Shown one piece after another: positions 36,807 through 47,151 of a stretch of 64,000 nt of DNA. The position numbers were made by a program, and so were the translations under genes. The notes under the pieces were generated by a model. The model was given only the letters and a program-made list of their open reading frames with translations, was not told the DNA's origin and searched no databases. Each line of letters starts with the position of its first letter. Position 1 is the stretch's first letter. The DNA is from Rhizobium leguminosarum bv. trifolii WSM1325 (GTDB lineage Bacteria > Pseudomonadota > Alphaproteobacteria > Rhizobiales > Rhizobiaceae), in the NCBI GenBank assembly GCA_000023185.1, contig CP001622.1:3286001-3350000 (forward strand), given 5' to 3'.

Positions 36807-36984
36807 GGTGATATCCGAAATAGTTGAACGAACGCCGGAGAGTTAGAGCTGTTATGTGAAAGATCAATTGCAAAAATATTGCCATTCTGTGAACCAGCTG
36901 GTGCCCGCCTCTTGCCTTTCCCATCCATCCCGCCAAAACTGCCGAAGAGACGATGAGCCCAACCGGAATGCCGGAAAGGAAGAC

Positions 36985-39900
36985 ATGGCAGCGCGCCAAC
37001 GCATCATTCCGGTAAGACGCGAATATAATCGCTGGGTCGCCAACCAGACGCTGGAAGATTATGCGCTGCGCTTCACTGCCAAGAGCGCCCGCCATTTTTC
37101 CTCACAGCGCATCTCACAGACGGCGATCGGCGCAATCTCCTTCCTGGCGCTGGAGGCGATCGGCGGCGCGATCACGCTTTCCTACGGCACCACCAACGCC
37201 TTTTACGCCATCATCGTCGCCTCGATCGCCATGCTGGCGATCGGCCTGCCGATAAGCCGCTACGCCATCCGCCACGGCGTCGACATCGATCTTCTGACGC
37301 GCGGCGCGGGCTTCGGCTATATCGGCTCGACCATCACCTCACTGATCTATGCAAGCTTCACCTTCATGCTGTTTGCGATCGAGGCTTCGATCATGTCCGG
37401 GGCGCTGGAGCTCACCCTCGGCATCCCGCTCTGGATCGGCTACATCATCAGTGCCGTCATGGTGATCCCCCTGGTGACGCACGGCGTGCGGCTGATCAGC
37501 AAGTTCCAGCTGATGACCCAGCCCTTCTGGATCGTGCTGAATATCCTGCCTTTCATCTTCATCGCCTTGCTGGATTGGGAAAAATTCGATCTCTGGCGCG
37601 CCTTTGCCGGCATCCGTCATGCCTCCGGCCCGCCCGGCACCGTCGCCGAGTTCGATCTCGTGGAGTTCGGCGCCGCCTCCGCCGTCATCCTGGCGCTGAT
37701 GTCGCAGATCGGCGAACAGGCCGACTTCCTGCGCTTCCTGCCGCCGGACCCGCAGCGCAAGTGGCGCCACCGCCTGGCGATCTTTCTCGCCGGCCCCGGC
37801 TGGGTCATCATCGGCGCGCCCAAGTTGCTTGCCGGTTCATTTCTGGTCGTGCTGACCTTCACCTCGGGCGTCCCCCTCGATCGCGCCGCCGACCCGGCAC
37901 AGATGTATCTGACCGCCTTCGGCTACATGGTCCCCTGGCACAATGCCGCGTTGCTGTTGATGGCGGCCTTCGTCGTCGTCTCACAGCTAAAGATCAATGT
38001 GATGAACGCCTATGCAGGTTCGCTCGCCTGGTCGAACTTCTTCTCGCGGCTGACCCACAGCCATCCCGGCCGCGTCATCTGGCTGGTGTTCAACGTCGCG
38101 ATTGCCCTGCTTTTGATGGAACTCGGCATCTACCGGCTGCTGGAGGAGACGCTCGGCATCTTCTCGATCATCGCCATGGCCTGGCTCTGCACGATCTCCG
38201 CCGATCTCTTCATCAACAAGCCGCTGGGGCTGGCTCCCCCCGGCATCGAGTTCAAGCGCGCGCATCTCTACGACATCAACCCGGTCGGCCTCGGCGCCAT
38301 GACGCTATCGGCGACGGTGTCGCTGATTGCCCATTTCGGTGCCTTCGGCGAGATCGCCGCCTCGCTCGCTCCCTATATTACCCTCGTCGTCGCGCTGGTC
38401 GCCTCGCCTGTCATCGCCTGGGCAACGAAAGGCAAGTTCTATCTCGCCCGCAAGCCGCGCCAGAGCTGGAAGAACCTGACGAACATCACCTGCTCGGTCT
38501 GCGAGCATCCCTTCGAGCCGGAGGATATGGCCTGGTGCCCGGCCTATGCCGCGCCGATCTGCTCGCTCTGCTGCTCGCTCGACAGCCGCTGCCACGACAT
38601 GTGCAAGCCGGCCGCCCGTTTCAATGCGCAAGTCGGCACCGTCGCCAAGGTGCTGCTGTCTGAAACCATCATCGAGAAGCTGACGACGCGTCTCGGCCGC
38701 TACGGCATCGCCGTCGTGCTGGCATTGACCGCCATCGGCGCGATCCTGGCGATGATCGCCCATCAGGTCGCCTCCGCCTCCCCTGAGACGGCCGAGGTCG
38801 TCAACCGCACCATCTTCATCGTCTTCTTCGTCTTCTCGGTGATCGCAGGCGTCGTCTGCTGGTTCTATGTGCTCGCCCATGACAGCCGCGTCGTTGCCGA
38901 GGAGGAATCCTCACGCCAGAACACGCTGCTGCTCAAGGAAATCGCCGCCCATAAGAAGACCGACGCTGCCCTGCAGAACGCCAAGGAAACGGCCGAGGCC
39001 GCCAACCGCGCCAAGAGCCGCTATGTCGTCGGGCTCAGCCATGAATTACGCACGCCGCTGAACGCCGTGCTCGGCTACGCCCAGATCCTCGAACGCGACG
39101 AGACCATTCCGGCGCCGCGCCAGTCCTCGATCAAGGTCATCCGCCGCAGCGCCGAACACCTCTCCGGGCTGATCGACGGCCTGCTCGATATTTCCAAGAT
39201 CGAAGCCGGCCGCCTGCAGGTCTATTCCAACGAGATCAACATCCAGGATTTCCTCGACCAGATCGTCGATATGTTCCGGCCACAGGCGCAGGCAAAGGGG
39301 CTCGCCTTCATCCATGAGCGCGCGCCGGCCTTGCCGCAATTCGTCCGCACCGACGAAAAGCGCCTGCGCCAGATTCTCGTCAACCTGCTCTCCAATGCCA
39401 TCAAGTTCACTGACGAGGGCAGCGTCACCTTCGATGTCGGCTATCGCAGCCAGGTCGCGACCTTTACCGTCGCCGATACCGGCCGAGGCATCACCGAGAA
39501 AGACCTGCCCCGCATCTACGAACCCTTCCAGCGCGGCGAGGCCGAAAGCGTGCGGCCAATGCCGGGGCTCGGCCTCGGCCTCACCATCACCCGGCTTCTG
39601 ACCAACACGCTCGGCGGCGAGATCTCGGTTTCAAGCGTGAAGGAGGAAGGCTCGACCTTCCGCGTCCGGCTGATGCTGTCCGCCGTCATGCGCGCAGTGG
39701 CCGCAGCGCCGCAGGAGAAGCGCATCGTCGGTTATGACGGCCCGCGCCGCACGATCGTCGTCGTCGATGATAACGAGGACCACCGCGAGATGATGCGCGA
39801 GATCCTGGCGCCGCTCGATTTCATCGTGCTGACGGCGGCAGGCGGCGGCGAATGCCTGACGCTGATCGAGGGCATCATGCCGGACCTTTTCCTCGTCGAT

Positions 39901-40371
39901 ATCCTGATGCCCGGCATGAACGGCTGGCAGCTCGTCTCGCGTCTGCGCGAGGCCGGACAGACAGCGCCAGTGCTGATGCTGTCGGCCAATATCGGTGATG
40001 CGGCCGTTCTCAGCGACAGTGACGACAGCCACAATGATGCGATCGGCAAGCCGGTCGACATCCGCCAGCTGCGCGACAAGCTCGCCCTGCATCTCGGCCT
40101 GACATGGATCTATGCCGATGCCATGCCAACCGTCCCTGTCAAGATCGAAGCGCCGATGCTGAGCCCAGGTGCTGCCCATGTGCAGGAATTGCTGCGGCTC
40201 GGCGAGATCGGCTATATCAGAGGCATCGAAGCCAAGCTTTCGGACCTTGCCAAGGTGGAGGCAAATCAGCCATTCACGGAGGAACTTCGCGCCTATGTCG
40301 CCGCCTTCGATCTCGCCGGCTTCATGACCTTCCTGCACGACTTCGACGAAAAGGTGGAATCCATTGGCTGA
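36985..40371 (+). CDS. NCS1 permease-histidine kinase-receiver fusion (hybrid sensor)
   Basis: This 1128-residue membrane protein has four parts. Residues 1-485 resemble an NCS1 nucleobase/hydantoin permease with about 12 helices. Residues 503-540 hold eight cysteines (503, 506, 518, 526, 529, 530, 536, 540), spaced like a zinc or iron-sulfur site. Two more helices (about 575-645) precede a HisKA domain with phospho-acceptor His686 in SHELRTP, then a HATPase with DTGRGI and GLGLGLTI. A receiver carries Asp972 (LVDILMPGM), and a tail of about 100 residues follows. The start at 36985 has GGAAAGGAAG upstream. It resembles in concept CbrA, which fuses a different permease family to a kinase. The ligand is unknown; neighbours suggest a nitrogen compound. 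Confidence 0.85.
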   Translation: MAARQRIIPVRREYNRWVANQTLEDYALRFTAKSARHFSSQRISQTAIGAISFLALEAIGGAITLSYGTTNAFYAIIVASIAMLAIGLPISRYAIRHGVDIDLLTRGAGFGYIGSTITSLIYASFTFMLFAIEASIMSGALELTLGIPLWIGYIISAVMVIPLVTHGVRLISKFQLMTQPFWIVLNILPFIFIALLDWEKFDLWRAFAGIRHASGPPGTVAEFDLVEFGAASAVILALMSQIGEQADFLRFLPPDPQRKWRHRLAIFLAGPGWVIIGAPKLLAGSFLVVLTFTSGVPLDRAADPAQMYLTAFGYMVPWHNAALLLMAAFVVVSQLKINVMNAYAGSLAWSNFFSRLTHSHPGRVIWLVFNVAIALLLMELGIYRLLEETLGIFSIIAMAWLCTISADLFINKPLGLAPPGIEFKRAHLYDINPVGLGAMTLSATVSLIAHFGAFGEIAASLAPYITLVVALVASPVIAWATKGKFYLARKPRQSWKNLTNITCSVCEHPFEPEDMAWCPAYAAPICSLCCSLDSRCHDMCKPAARFNAQVGTVAKVLLSETIIEKLTTRLGRYGIAVVLALTAIGAILAMIAHQVASASPETAEVVNRTIFIVFFVFSVIAGVVCWFYVLAHDSRVVAEEESSRQNTLLLKEIAAHKKTDAALQNAKETAEAANRAKSRYVVGLSHELRTPLNAVLGYAQILERDETIPAPRQSSIKVIRRSAEHLSGLIDGLLDISKIEAGRLQVYSNEINIQDFLDQIVDMFRPQAQAKGLAFIHERAPALPQFVRTDEKRLRQILVNLLSNAIKFTDEGSVTFDVGYRSQVATFTVADTGRGITEKDLPRIYEPFQRGEAESVRPMPGLGLGLTITRLLTNTLGGEISVSSVKEEGSTFRVRLMLSAVMRAVAAAPQEKRIVGYDGPRRTIVVVDDNEDHREMMREILAPLDFIVLTAAGGGECLTLIEGIMPDLFLVDILMPGMNGWQLVSRLREAGQTAPVLMLSANIGDAAVLSDSDDSHNDAIGKPVDIRQLRDKLALHLGLTWIYADAMPTVPVKIEAPMLSPGAAHVQELLRLGEIGYIRGIEAKLSDLAKVEANQPFTEELRAYVAAFDLAGFMTFLHDFDEKVESIG

Positions 40372-41281
40372 GCCGGCCCTCCCCCGCGACATCGTTCTGC
40401 TCGTCGACGACTCGGCCGAAGCACTCGGCTTCATGACTGACGCGCTCGAACAATCCGGCTTCTCCGTGCTGATCGCCACGTCGGGTGCGGCAGCCCTTGG
40501 TATCGTCGAGCGCATCACGCCCGATCTTATCCTGCTCGACGCGGTGATGCCCAGCATGGATGGCTTCGAGACCTGCCGCCGGTTGAAGGCGAACGCCACA
40601 GTAGCGCAGGTGCCTGTCGTCTTCATGACCGGCCTGACCGAGACCGAGCATGTTGTGCACGCGCTGGAATCGGGCGGCGTCGATTATCTCAGCAAACCGA
40701 TCAACATCGATGAACTGCGCGCCCGCATCCGCGTCCATCTGCGCAATGCCCGCTCGGCCCAAAGCGCCCGCATCGCCCTGGACGCGGCTGGCCGTCATCT
40801 GCTGGCAGTCAAGGGCGACGGCGCCATCCACTGGTCAACGCCGCAGGCGACACGGCTGGTCAATGCCGCCATGGGCAGCGACGACGGCATGGAAATCGTC
40901 GTGCGCCATATCGCCGGCTGGATGCACGACCGCGTCGCAGCGGTGCGCGACGGCATCATCTCGATCGCCCATGCCGGCCAGGCGGCGCTGCAGCTCGCCT
41001 TCCTCGGCGCAATCGGCCCTGACGAATATCTCTTCCGCCTCACCGCCGCCAGTCAGCGCAGCGACGACGAGGTGCTGCGCCAGCGCTTTTCGCTCACCCA
41101 GCGCGAATCCGAAGTGCTGCTCTGGATCGCCAAGGGCAAGGCCAACCGCGACATCGGTGAAATATTGGGACTGTCGGCGCGGACGGTGAACAAACACCTC
41201 GAACAGATTTACGTGAAGCTCGGCGTCGAGAACCGGGCCTCGGCCGCCGTGAAAGCCACGCATGTGCTGTACGAGATGTAA
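40364..41281 (+). CDS. Response regulator, REC + LuxR-type HTH
   Basis: The 305-residue protein has an N-terminal receiver (LLVDDSAEAL, acceptor Asp59 in LLDAVMPSM, FMTGLTETE, and the conserved Lys of YLSKPIN). A linker of about 100 residues and a C-terminal LuxR-type helix-turn-helix (LTQRESEVLLWIAKGKANRD) follow. The TTG start lies inside the end of the permease-kinase gene (8-bp overlap), which strongly indicates they form one two-component system. Its target genes are unknown; the nearby urea cluster is a candidate. Confidence 0.88.
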   Translation: MAEPALPRDIVLLVDDSAEALGFMTDALEQSGFSVLIATSGAAALGIVERITPDLILLDAVMPSMDGFETCRRLKANATVAQVPVVFMTGLTETEHVVHALESGGVDYLSKPINIDELRARIRVHLRNARSAQSARIALDAAGRHLLAVKGDGAIHWSTPQATRLVNAAMGSDDGMEIVVRHIAGWMHDRVAAVRDGIISIAHAGQAALQLAFLGAIGPDEYLFRLTAASQRSDDEVLRQRFSLTQRESEVLLWIAKGKANRDIGEILGLSARTVNKHLEQIYVKLGVENRASAAVKATHVLYEM

Positions 41282-41296
41282 GATGGTATTGGAGGC

Positions 41297-41410
41297 TAGA
41301 ACAGGATGATTTTAGGCCTGTTCGGCCTAAAATCTGAATCCTGTTCTAAATTAAATAGTTAGAGCATGATGTCGTCCGAAAACCGCTCACACTTTTCGGC
41401 ATCATGCTCT
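41297..41410. repeat. Two-module palindromic intergenic repeat
   Basis: Module 1 (41297-41348) is a near-perfect palindrome: TAGAACAGGAT at one end pairs with ATCCTGTTCTA at the other, with TTTAGGCC/GGCCTAAA inside. Module 2 (41361-41410) has AGAGCATGAT paired with ATCATGCTCT. It fills the gap between two convergent genes. Confidence 0.8.
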
Positions 41411-41415
41411 AGGCG

Positions 41416-42387
41416 CTAAACCACCCGATCCGGCACATCTCTACCCTCGAAAAACGCCGTCACGTTGTCAACCACCTTCATACCCATGGCGGTCCGCGTC
41501 TCTTCCGTGGCGCTGCCGAGATGCGGCAGCACCATAACGTTCTCCATCCGCCGCAGCGCCTCCGGCACATCGGGTTCCGCCTCGTAGACGTCAAGCCCGG
41601 CGCCGCGGATCGTGCCCGCCTCGAGCGCTGCAATCAGCGCCGCCTCATCCACCACGTCGCCACGCGCCGTATTGATGAGAAAGGCGCCCGGCTTCATCGC
41701 CGCAAGCCGCGCCGCATTCATCAGGTGCCGGTTCTCTGCTCCACCTGGGCAATGCAGCGAGACGAAATCGGCCACCGCGAGCACAGCCTCGATCGTCGGC
41801 AGTTGCCGCGCGGCGTAACGCGCCGCCTCAGCCGGATTGATCGGTGAGCGGTTGAAGAACACCACATCCATGCCGAAGCCGAAATGGCAGCGTTGCGCGA
41901 AGGCCTTGCCGATCCGGCCGAAACCGATAATGCCGACCGTCTTCCCCGTCACCTTGGTGCCGACCATATGCGTCGGGCACCAGCCCTTCCATTCACCAGC
42001 GCGTAGCTGCCGCTCGCCCTCACCGCCACGCCGGGCAACGGAGAGCAGCAGCAGCATGGCGATATCGGCCGTGCAGTCGGTCAGCACGCCCGGCGTGTTT
42101 GTGACCGCAATGCCTCTCTCCTTGGCAGCGGATATATCGATGTGATTGTAGCCGACGCCGAAATTGCCAAGGATCTTGGTGACAACAGGCACGCCGTCGA
42201 AGACGGCGGCGGGCAACCGATCGGAAACCGTCGGCAATACGGCTTCAAAGGTCGAGAGCGCCAGCCGCAGCTCGTTTTCAGCGAGCGGGATATCGTCACG
42301 ATTGAACGTCACATCGAAACGTTCAGCAAGGACGGTTTCCACCGTGGCTGGCCAGCGCCGGGTGACGAGAATGCGGGGTTTGGACAT
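41416..42387 (-). CDS. D-isomer-specific 2-hydroxyacid dehydrogenase (glyoxylate/hydroxypyruvate reductase-like)
   Basis: The 323-residue NAD(P)H-dependent enzyme has the nucleotide-binding GKTVGIIGFGRIGKA, and the catalytic Arg, Glu and His in NTARGDVVDE, DVYEAEPDVP and LPHLGSATEE. FGVGYNHID is also typical of this branch, which reduces glyoxylate, hydroxypyruvate or similar 2-oxoacids. The start at 42387 (MSKPRILVT) is chosen over longer readings that run into intergenic sequence. It is transcribed toward the same repeat as the response regulator. Confidence 0.9.
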   Translation of the reverse strand: MSKPRILVTRRWPATVETVLAERFDVTFNRDDIPLAENELRLALSTFEAVLPTVSDRLPAAVFDGVPVVTKILGNFGVGYNHIDISAAKERGIAVTNTPGVLTDCTADIAMLLLLSVARRGGEGERQLRAGEWKGWCPTHMVGTKVTGKTVGIIGFGRIGKAFAQRCHFGFGMDVVFFNRSPINPAEAARYAARQLPTIEAVLAVADFVSLHCPGGAENRHLMNAARLAAMKPGAFLINTARGDVVDEAALIAALEAGTIRGAGLDVYEAEPDVPEALRRMENVMVLPHLGSATEETRTAMGMKVVDNVTAFFEGRDVPDRVV

Positions 42388-42467
42388 GGACGGTTCCGCT
42401 CGATGCTTCAAAACGATGCCAAGAGTTAGACCAGCCAGGCGAAAATTGAAACGCCCGCAAAAAGAAA

Positions 42468-42491
42468 GAAGCCCGGTCGGAACCGGGCTTC
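42468..42491 (-). terminator. Terminator after braC
   Basis: GAAGCCCGG (42468-42476) pairs with CCGGGCTTC (42483-42491). On the minus strand the hairpin is followed by TTTCTTT, giving an intrinsic terminator 31 bp after the braC stop. Confidence 0.8.
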
Positions 42492-42522
42492 GATAATCAT
42501 GTCCCATAAAGGGGAGCGAGGC

Positions 42523-43644
42523 TTACATGCCCTGCGGGAAGTAGCTGTACTTGCCGTCCGGACCCTTCTTCCATTCGTACATGATGTAGCCAGGAATCTT
42601 CGGGTCGCCCTTTTCGTCGAACGAAATGTCGCCGAGAACGGTCGGGAACGGGCCCTTTTCCTTCATGGCCTTGGCAACGGCCTCAGGATCCAGCGAACCG
42701 GCAGCCTTGGCGGCTCCGGCGATCGTCTGCATCGCAGCGTAGGAATAGAGCGTGTAGGCTTCCGGATTGAAACCAGCGGCCTTGAACTTTTCGACGAGTT
42801 CCTTGTTCGCAGGGTTCGCCGTCGGATCCGGGCCGAAGGTGTTCAGCGTACCGGCAACGGCGTCGCCAGCGATCGAGGCCAGTTCGTTCGAAACGATACC
42901 GTCGCCCGAAACCAGCGTCGCCTTCAGGCCCTGGTCGGCCGCCTGGCGGATGATGAGACCGGCTTCGGTGTGCAGACCACCCCAATAGATGATCGAGACG
43001 CCGGCTTCCTTCATCTTGGCGATGAGTGCCGAGAAGTCCTTGTCGCCGACATTGATGCCTTCGTAAATGACTTCGGTGACGCCGGCGGCGTTCATAGCCT
43101 TCTTGGTTTCGTCGGCAAGGCCCTGACCGTAAGGTGTCTTGTCGTGAACGACAGCGATCTTGGCGTCCTTGAAGTGATCGGCAAGATACTTGCCGGCGAT
43201 GGCACCCTGCTGGTCGTCACGGCCGCAGGTGCGGAACGTGTTCCAGAGGCCCCGTTCCGTGAAGGTCGGGTTCGTCGCGGCCGGGGTGATTTCGAGGATG
43301 CCGTTTTCGGCATAGACTTCCGAAGCCGGGATCGAAACGCCCGAGTTGAAGTGGCCGATGACGAACTTGACGCCGTCAGCGGCGAACTTGTTGGCGACCG
43401 AAATGCCCTGCTTCGGGTCGGAGACGTCGTCGCCGAGCTCGATCTTGATCTGCTCGCCGTTGATGCCGCCAGCCGCGTTGATGTCGGCGGCTGCCTGTTC
43501 GGCACCCTTCTGGAGCTGAGCGCCGAATGCGGCGTTCGGTCCAGTCAGTGGACCAGCGACAGCGATGAGAACGTCGGCCCACGCGTTGCCGCTGAAGGCG
43601 ACCATCGCCGTCAGAGCCACTGCCGACAGAAGAGACTTCTTCAT
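42523..43644 (-). CDS. braC: Branched-chain amino acid ABC transporter binding protein BraC
   Basis: The 373-residue periplasmic protein has a signal peptide ([20 protein letters not shown], cut after AWA) and a type I periplasmic fold. [17 protein letters not shown] and [19 protein letters not shown] are typical of LivJ/BraC. The gene order permease, permease, ATPase, ATPase, binding protein matches the braDEFGC locus of R. leguminosarum. There the system is known to transport a broad range of amino acids, not only branched-chain ones. Confidence 0.92.
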   Translation of the reverse strand: MKKSLLSAVALTAMVAFSGNAWADVLIAVAGPLTGPNAAFGAQLQKGAEQAAADINAAGGINGEQIKIELGDDVSDPKQGISVANKFAADGVKFVIGHFNSGVSIPASEVYAENGILEITPAATNPTFTERGLWNTFRTCGRDDQQGAIAGKYLADHFKDAKIAVVHDKTPYGQGLADETKKAMNAAGVTEVIYEGINVGDKDFSALIAKMKEAGVSIIYWGGLHTEAGLIIRQAADQGLKATLVSGDGIVSNELASIAGDAVAGTLNTFGPDPTANPANKELVEKFKAAGFNPEAYTLYSYAAMQTIAGAAKAAGSLDPEAVAKAMKEKGPFPTVLGDISFDEKGDPKIPGYIMYEWKKGPDGKYSYFPQGM

Positions 43645-43764
43645 ATTATTACTCCCAATTTTTGGGCGGGTTCCGGTCCAAGGCCCAGCGCACTACCCAC
43701 CATTGACTGCGCCAGGAAAGCTGTTCCACTCGGAAGGCAATTCATGCCTAGTTTCAACGGACTG

Positions 43765-44118
43765 TCAATGTTTGTCCTTCCACGAAAACGCGGAAGTTTT
43801 TTCGTACAGCCAGTAATAGTTGTTAACCATCTGATTGGTGCGGCGGTAACGGAAGCCGGCCGTCGAGAACACCAACAGCGTCACAAAGTCGAGGATATAG
43901 TAGAAGGCGTTGAGCATCGGCCCATTGAACAGGGCATGATGCAGGAACTGCATCGCCCAGGCGAGCAGGAATGTATAGACGATGACCAACGGATAGTCGG
44001 CCCAGCCTTCGGCAACCGCTTTGCCGGCGCGCCAGGCCGTCCAAAAGCCTAAGAGCAAGACGATGACACGGATCGCCACAAGGGGGCCGGCATCCGCTTC
44101 GAAGAAAAGTCCCTGCAT
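43765..44118 (-). CDS. Small membrane protein of the bra operon (DUF6867-like)
   Basis: The 117-residue protein has three hydrophobic segments (about 10-28, 45-65, 75-90) and an aromatic C-terminus (NQMVNNYYWLYEKTSAF). It lies between braG (19 bp upstream) and braC (120 bp downstream), so it is co-transcribed with the transporter. Similar small proteins occur in liv clusters of other Rhizobiales. The function is unknown; the family name is from memory. Confidence 0.7.
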   Translation of the reverse strand: MQGLFFEADAGPLVAIRVIVLLLGFWTAWRAGKAVAEGWADYPLVIVYTFLLAWAMQFLHHALFNGPMLNAFYYILDFVTLLVFSTAGFRYRRTNQMVNNYYWLYEKTSAFSWKDKH

Positions 44119-44137
44119 GTCAAACTCTCCTTTCCAC

Positions 44138-44881
44138 CTAGTGTCTTCCGCCTTCGAGATAGGCGGCGCGGACCTCGGGATTGGCAAGAAGCTCCTTGCC
44201 GGAGCCGCTCATCGTCACCTTGCCGTTCACCATCACGTAGGCGCGGTGAGAAAGCCTGAGGGCGGCGAATGCGTTCTGCTCGACGAGGAAAACGGTCAGC
44301 CCCTCCGCCTCGTTGAGCTTTTTGATCGCCTCGAAGATGCCCTTGACGATCAGCGGCGCGAGACCGAGCGAGGGTTCGTCGAGAAGCAGCAGCTTCGGGC
44401 GCGCCATCAGCGCGCGGCCGATCGACAGCATCTGCTGTTCACCGCCCGAAAGTGTTCCGCCCCGCTGGGCGTGACGTTCCTTGAGACGCGGGAAGAGCGT
44501 GAAGATCTTCTCGACGTCTTCGGCGAAGTGTTTCAGATTGTCGAGGCCAGCGCCCATCTGAAGGTTTTCCAGAACCGTCATGCGCGGGAAGATGCGGCGG
44601 CCTTCCGGTGACTGTGCAATGCGCAGACGGGCGATTTCATGCGTCGGCATGTGGGTGATGTCGCGGCCCTCGAAGACCACCGAACCGGTGCGGGCCTGCG
44701 GGCTGCCGCAGATCGTCATCATCAGTGTCGACTTGCCGGCGCCGTTGGCGCCGATCAGGCTGACGATCTCGCCCTTGTTGACGTGGACATCGACGCCGGC
44801 CAGCGCCCGGATATTGCCGTAATAGGTTTCGACGCTATTCACCTGAAGGAGCGGTTGACCCGTCATTACTTCATCGCCCAT
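44138..44881 (-). CDS. braG: Branched-chain amino acid ABC transporter ATPase LivF/BraG
   Basis: The 247-residue ATPase shows Walker A GANGAGKST, signature LSGGEQQMLSIGRAL and LLLLDEPSLGLAP. The last is typical of LivF. Its ATG shares one base with the stop of braF (TGATG), so translation is coupled. Confidence 0.94.
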   Translation of the reverse strand: MGDEVMTGQPLLQVNSVETYYGNIRALAGVDVHVNKGEIVSLIGANGAGKSTLMMTICGSPQARTGSVVFEGRDITHMPTHEIARLRIAQSPEGRRIFPRMTVLENLQMGAGLDNLKHFAEDVEKIFTLFPRLKERHAQRGGTLSGGEQQMLSIGRALMARPKLLLLDEPSLGLAPLIVKGIFEAIKKLNEAEGLTVFLVEQNAFAALRLSHRAYVMVNGKVTMSGSGKELLANPEVRAAYLEGGRH

Positions 44882-45756
44882 CAGTTTGCGCCTCCCTCGA
44901 GCTGCTCGACGGCTGCGATCACCTCTTCCACTTCTTCATCCTCGACACCGAGATAGGCCGCGATGACCCGCGGATCGTTCTTCACGTGATCCGGTGTGCC
45001 ATCGGAAATCTTCTGACCGTATTCGAGGACGACGACGTGGTCGGAGATTTCCATGACCACGGACATGTCGTGCTCGATCAGAAGGATCGACGTTCCGGTT
45101 TCGGCGCGAATGCTCTTCAGCAGTGCGTTGAGCGTTGCCGATTCCCGTGGGTTGAGGCCGGCAGCCGGTTCATCGAGGCAGAGCAGCTCCGGACCGGTGC
45201 ACATGGCGCGGGCAATTTCGAGACGCCGCTGGGCGCCGTAGGGCAAATCGCCGGCGGGGTCGTCGGCGCGGTCGATCAGATCGGCCTTCTCGAGCCAGAA
45301 ACGGGCGAGTTCGATTGCCGCAGCCGCTTCCCGCCTGTAGGGGCCGACACCGATAAGGCCGAGGATCGTATAACCCGATGCCTTCATCAGCTTGTTGTGC
45401 TGGGCAACCAGAAGGTTTTCGAGAACGGTCAGGCCGGAGAACAGCCGGATGTTCTGGAAGGTGCGTGCGACCTTGGCTTCCCTGGTGATGCGAAAGTCCG
45501 GCAGGCGCTCCAGCAGGTATTGCTTGCCGCTCTTCTGGTTGAACGTGATCATGCCCATCGTCGGCTTGTAGAAGCCGGTGATGCAGTTGAAGACGGTGGT
45601 CTTGCCGGCGCCGTTCGGCCCGATCAGCGCGGTGATATCGCCACGCTTGGCTTCGAAGGAGAAGTCGTTGATGGCCATCAGGCCGCCGAACTTCATCGAC
45701 AGGTGTTCGACCTTGAGAAGAGTGTCGTCAGACATCGTATTCGTTACGGGGCTCAT
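44881..45756 (-). CDS. braF: Branched-chain amino acid ABC transporter ATPase LivG/BraF
   Basis: The 291-residue ATPase shows Walker A GPNGAGKTT, RTFQNIRLFSGLTVLENLL (LivG signature region) and LLCLDEPAAGLNPRES. The ATG at 45756 overlaps the braE stop by one base. About 35 acidic residues at the C-terminus extend it beyond LivG of E. coli. Confidence 0.94.
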   Translation of the reverse strand: MSPVTNTMSDDTLLKVEHLSMKFGGLMAINDFSFEAKRGDITALIGPNGAGKTTVFNCITGFYKPTMGMITFNQKSGKQYLLERLPDFRITREAKVARTFQNIRLFSGLTVLENLLVAQHNKLMKASGYTILGLIGVGPYRREAAAAIELARFWLEKADLIDRADDPAGDLPYGAQRRLEIARAMCTGPELLCLDEPAAGLNPRESATLNALLKSIRAETGTSILLIEHDMSVVMEISDHVVVLEYGQKISDGTPDHVKNDPRVIAAYLGVEDEEVEEVIAAVEQLEGGAN

Positions 45757-47147
45757 CAACCATGCCCCTCCTTGATGAAGCTTCCGGATATCGCCTTGCG
45801 CTCTCTGAGGAAGGCTGTCGGCTCACGCGAGCCGACGAAGCCGCGCGGCTTGAACAGCATGACGACGACCATGGCGAGGCCGAAGATCAGCATGCGGTAG
45901 AGTTCCGGCGTAAAGTCGGGTCCGAAGATGAGTTTTAGGAAGTCCATGCTGCGCAACAACTCGGTGCCGCCGACCATGACGATCGCGGCAATCGCGATGC
46001 CGGTCAACGAACCCATGCCGCCAAGAACGACGATGGCGAGAATGACGGCCGATTCCAGGAAGACAAAGGATTCCGGCGAGACGAAGCCCTGCCGGGCGGC
46101 GAAGAACGAGCCGGCGAAACCGGCAAACATCGCGCCCGTCGCAAAGGCGGTCAGCTTGGTCGTCACCGTGTTGATGCCGAGCGAACGGCAGGCGATCTCG
46201 TCTTCGCGCAAAGCTTCCCAGGCGCGTCCAATCGGCATGCGGCGTAGCCGGATGGTGACATAGGCCGTCAGCATGCAGAGCATCAGAATAAGATAGAAAA
46301 GGAAGATCTTGTAGTAGGCCGAGGAGGGCGGCAGGTGAAAGAGCTTGGCAAAACCGCCGGCCGTCGCATCGAAAGGAATGCCGAAGAGTGTTGCCTTCGG
46401 GATGCTCGATATACCGAAGGTGCCCCTCGTCACGTCAGTCCAGTTGATGAGGACGAGACGAATGATTTCACCGAAGGCAAGCGTCACGATGGCGAGGTAA
46501 TCGCCGCGCAGGCGCAGCACCGGGAAGCCGAGAATGACGCCCCAGAGTGCCGCGAAGATGCCCGAAAGCGGCAGCAGCACCCAGAAGGATAGGCCGAAAT
46601 AGCTCGAAAGCAGCGCGTAGGAATAAGCGCCGACGGCATAGAAGGCGACATAGCCGAGATCGAGCAGGCCGGCGAGGCCGACGACGATATTCAGCCCCCA
46701 GGCGAGCATCACATAGATCAGGATCTGGATGCCGAAATTGTCGACATATGTCAGCGAGCCCTGAGGGCCCTTAATCGCCACCACCACCAGGGGATAAAGC
46801 AGCAGCGCGATCAGCGCGATCTTCAGGAAATGCCGGTGGAAGAAGCTCTTCTCTGTCGAGATGTCGAGTTCGCCCTGTCTCGCCTTTGCCAGCTTGCGGC
46901 TGTCGAGATGCGGCCGCAGGAAAACCACCGTGGCGAAGCGGCCGATGGCGGCGACCGCAACGAAGATCGCAAGCAGGCCCCAGCGCTGGACGATGATCAA
47001 CTCGTTGCTGATGTTCTGGTCGGTCTTGAGGCCGACATAGAGAACGAACATGCCGAACGACAGGACGGCGGCGAAAAGAGCTTCGGTAAGGCCTTTGCGG
47101 ACAAGTCCGGCATCGGGCTTGCCTGCAGAATTTTCAATGTTTGCCAT
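45756..47147 (-). CDS. braE: Branched-chain amino acid ABC transporter permease LivM/BraE
   Basis: The 463-residue permease has an N-terminal extension of about 120 residues with two to three helices before the conserved LivM core ([21 protein letters not shown]). [16 protein letters not shown] is the conserved cytoplasmic loop touching the ATPases. Overlaps braF. Confidence 0.93.
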   Translation of the reverse strand: MANIENSAGKPDAGLVRKGLTEALFAAVLSFGMFVLYVGLKTDQNISNELIIVQRWGLLAIFVAVAAIGRFATVVFLRPHLDSRKLAKARQGELDISTEKSFFHRHFLKIALIALLLYPLVVVAIKGPQGSLTYVDNFGIQILIYVMLAWGLNIVVGLAGLLDLGYVAFYAVGAYSYALLSSYFGLSFWVLLPLSGIFAALWGVILGFPVLRLRGDYLAIVTLAFGEIIRLVLINWTDVTRGTFGISSIPKATLFGIPFDATAGGFAKLFHLPPSSAYYKIFLFYLILMLCMLTAYVTIRLRRMPIGRAWEALREDEIACRSLGINTVTTKLTAFATGAMFAGFAGSFFAARQGFVSPESFVFLESAVILAIVVLGGMGSLTGIAIAAIVMVGGTELLRSMDFLKLIFGPDFTPELYRMLIFGLAMVVVMLFKPRGFVGSREPTAFLRERKAISGSFIKEGHG

Positions 47148-47151
47148 GACG

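Noticed and set aside
42499..44052. 517-codon open frame on the plus strand
   Set aside because: Antisense shadow of braC and the small bra membrane gene.
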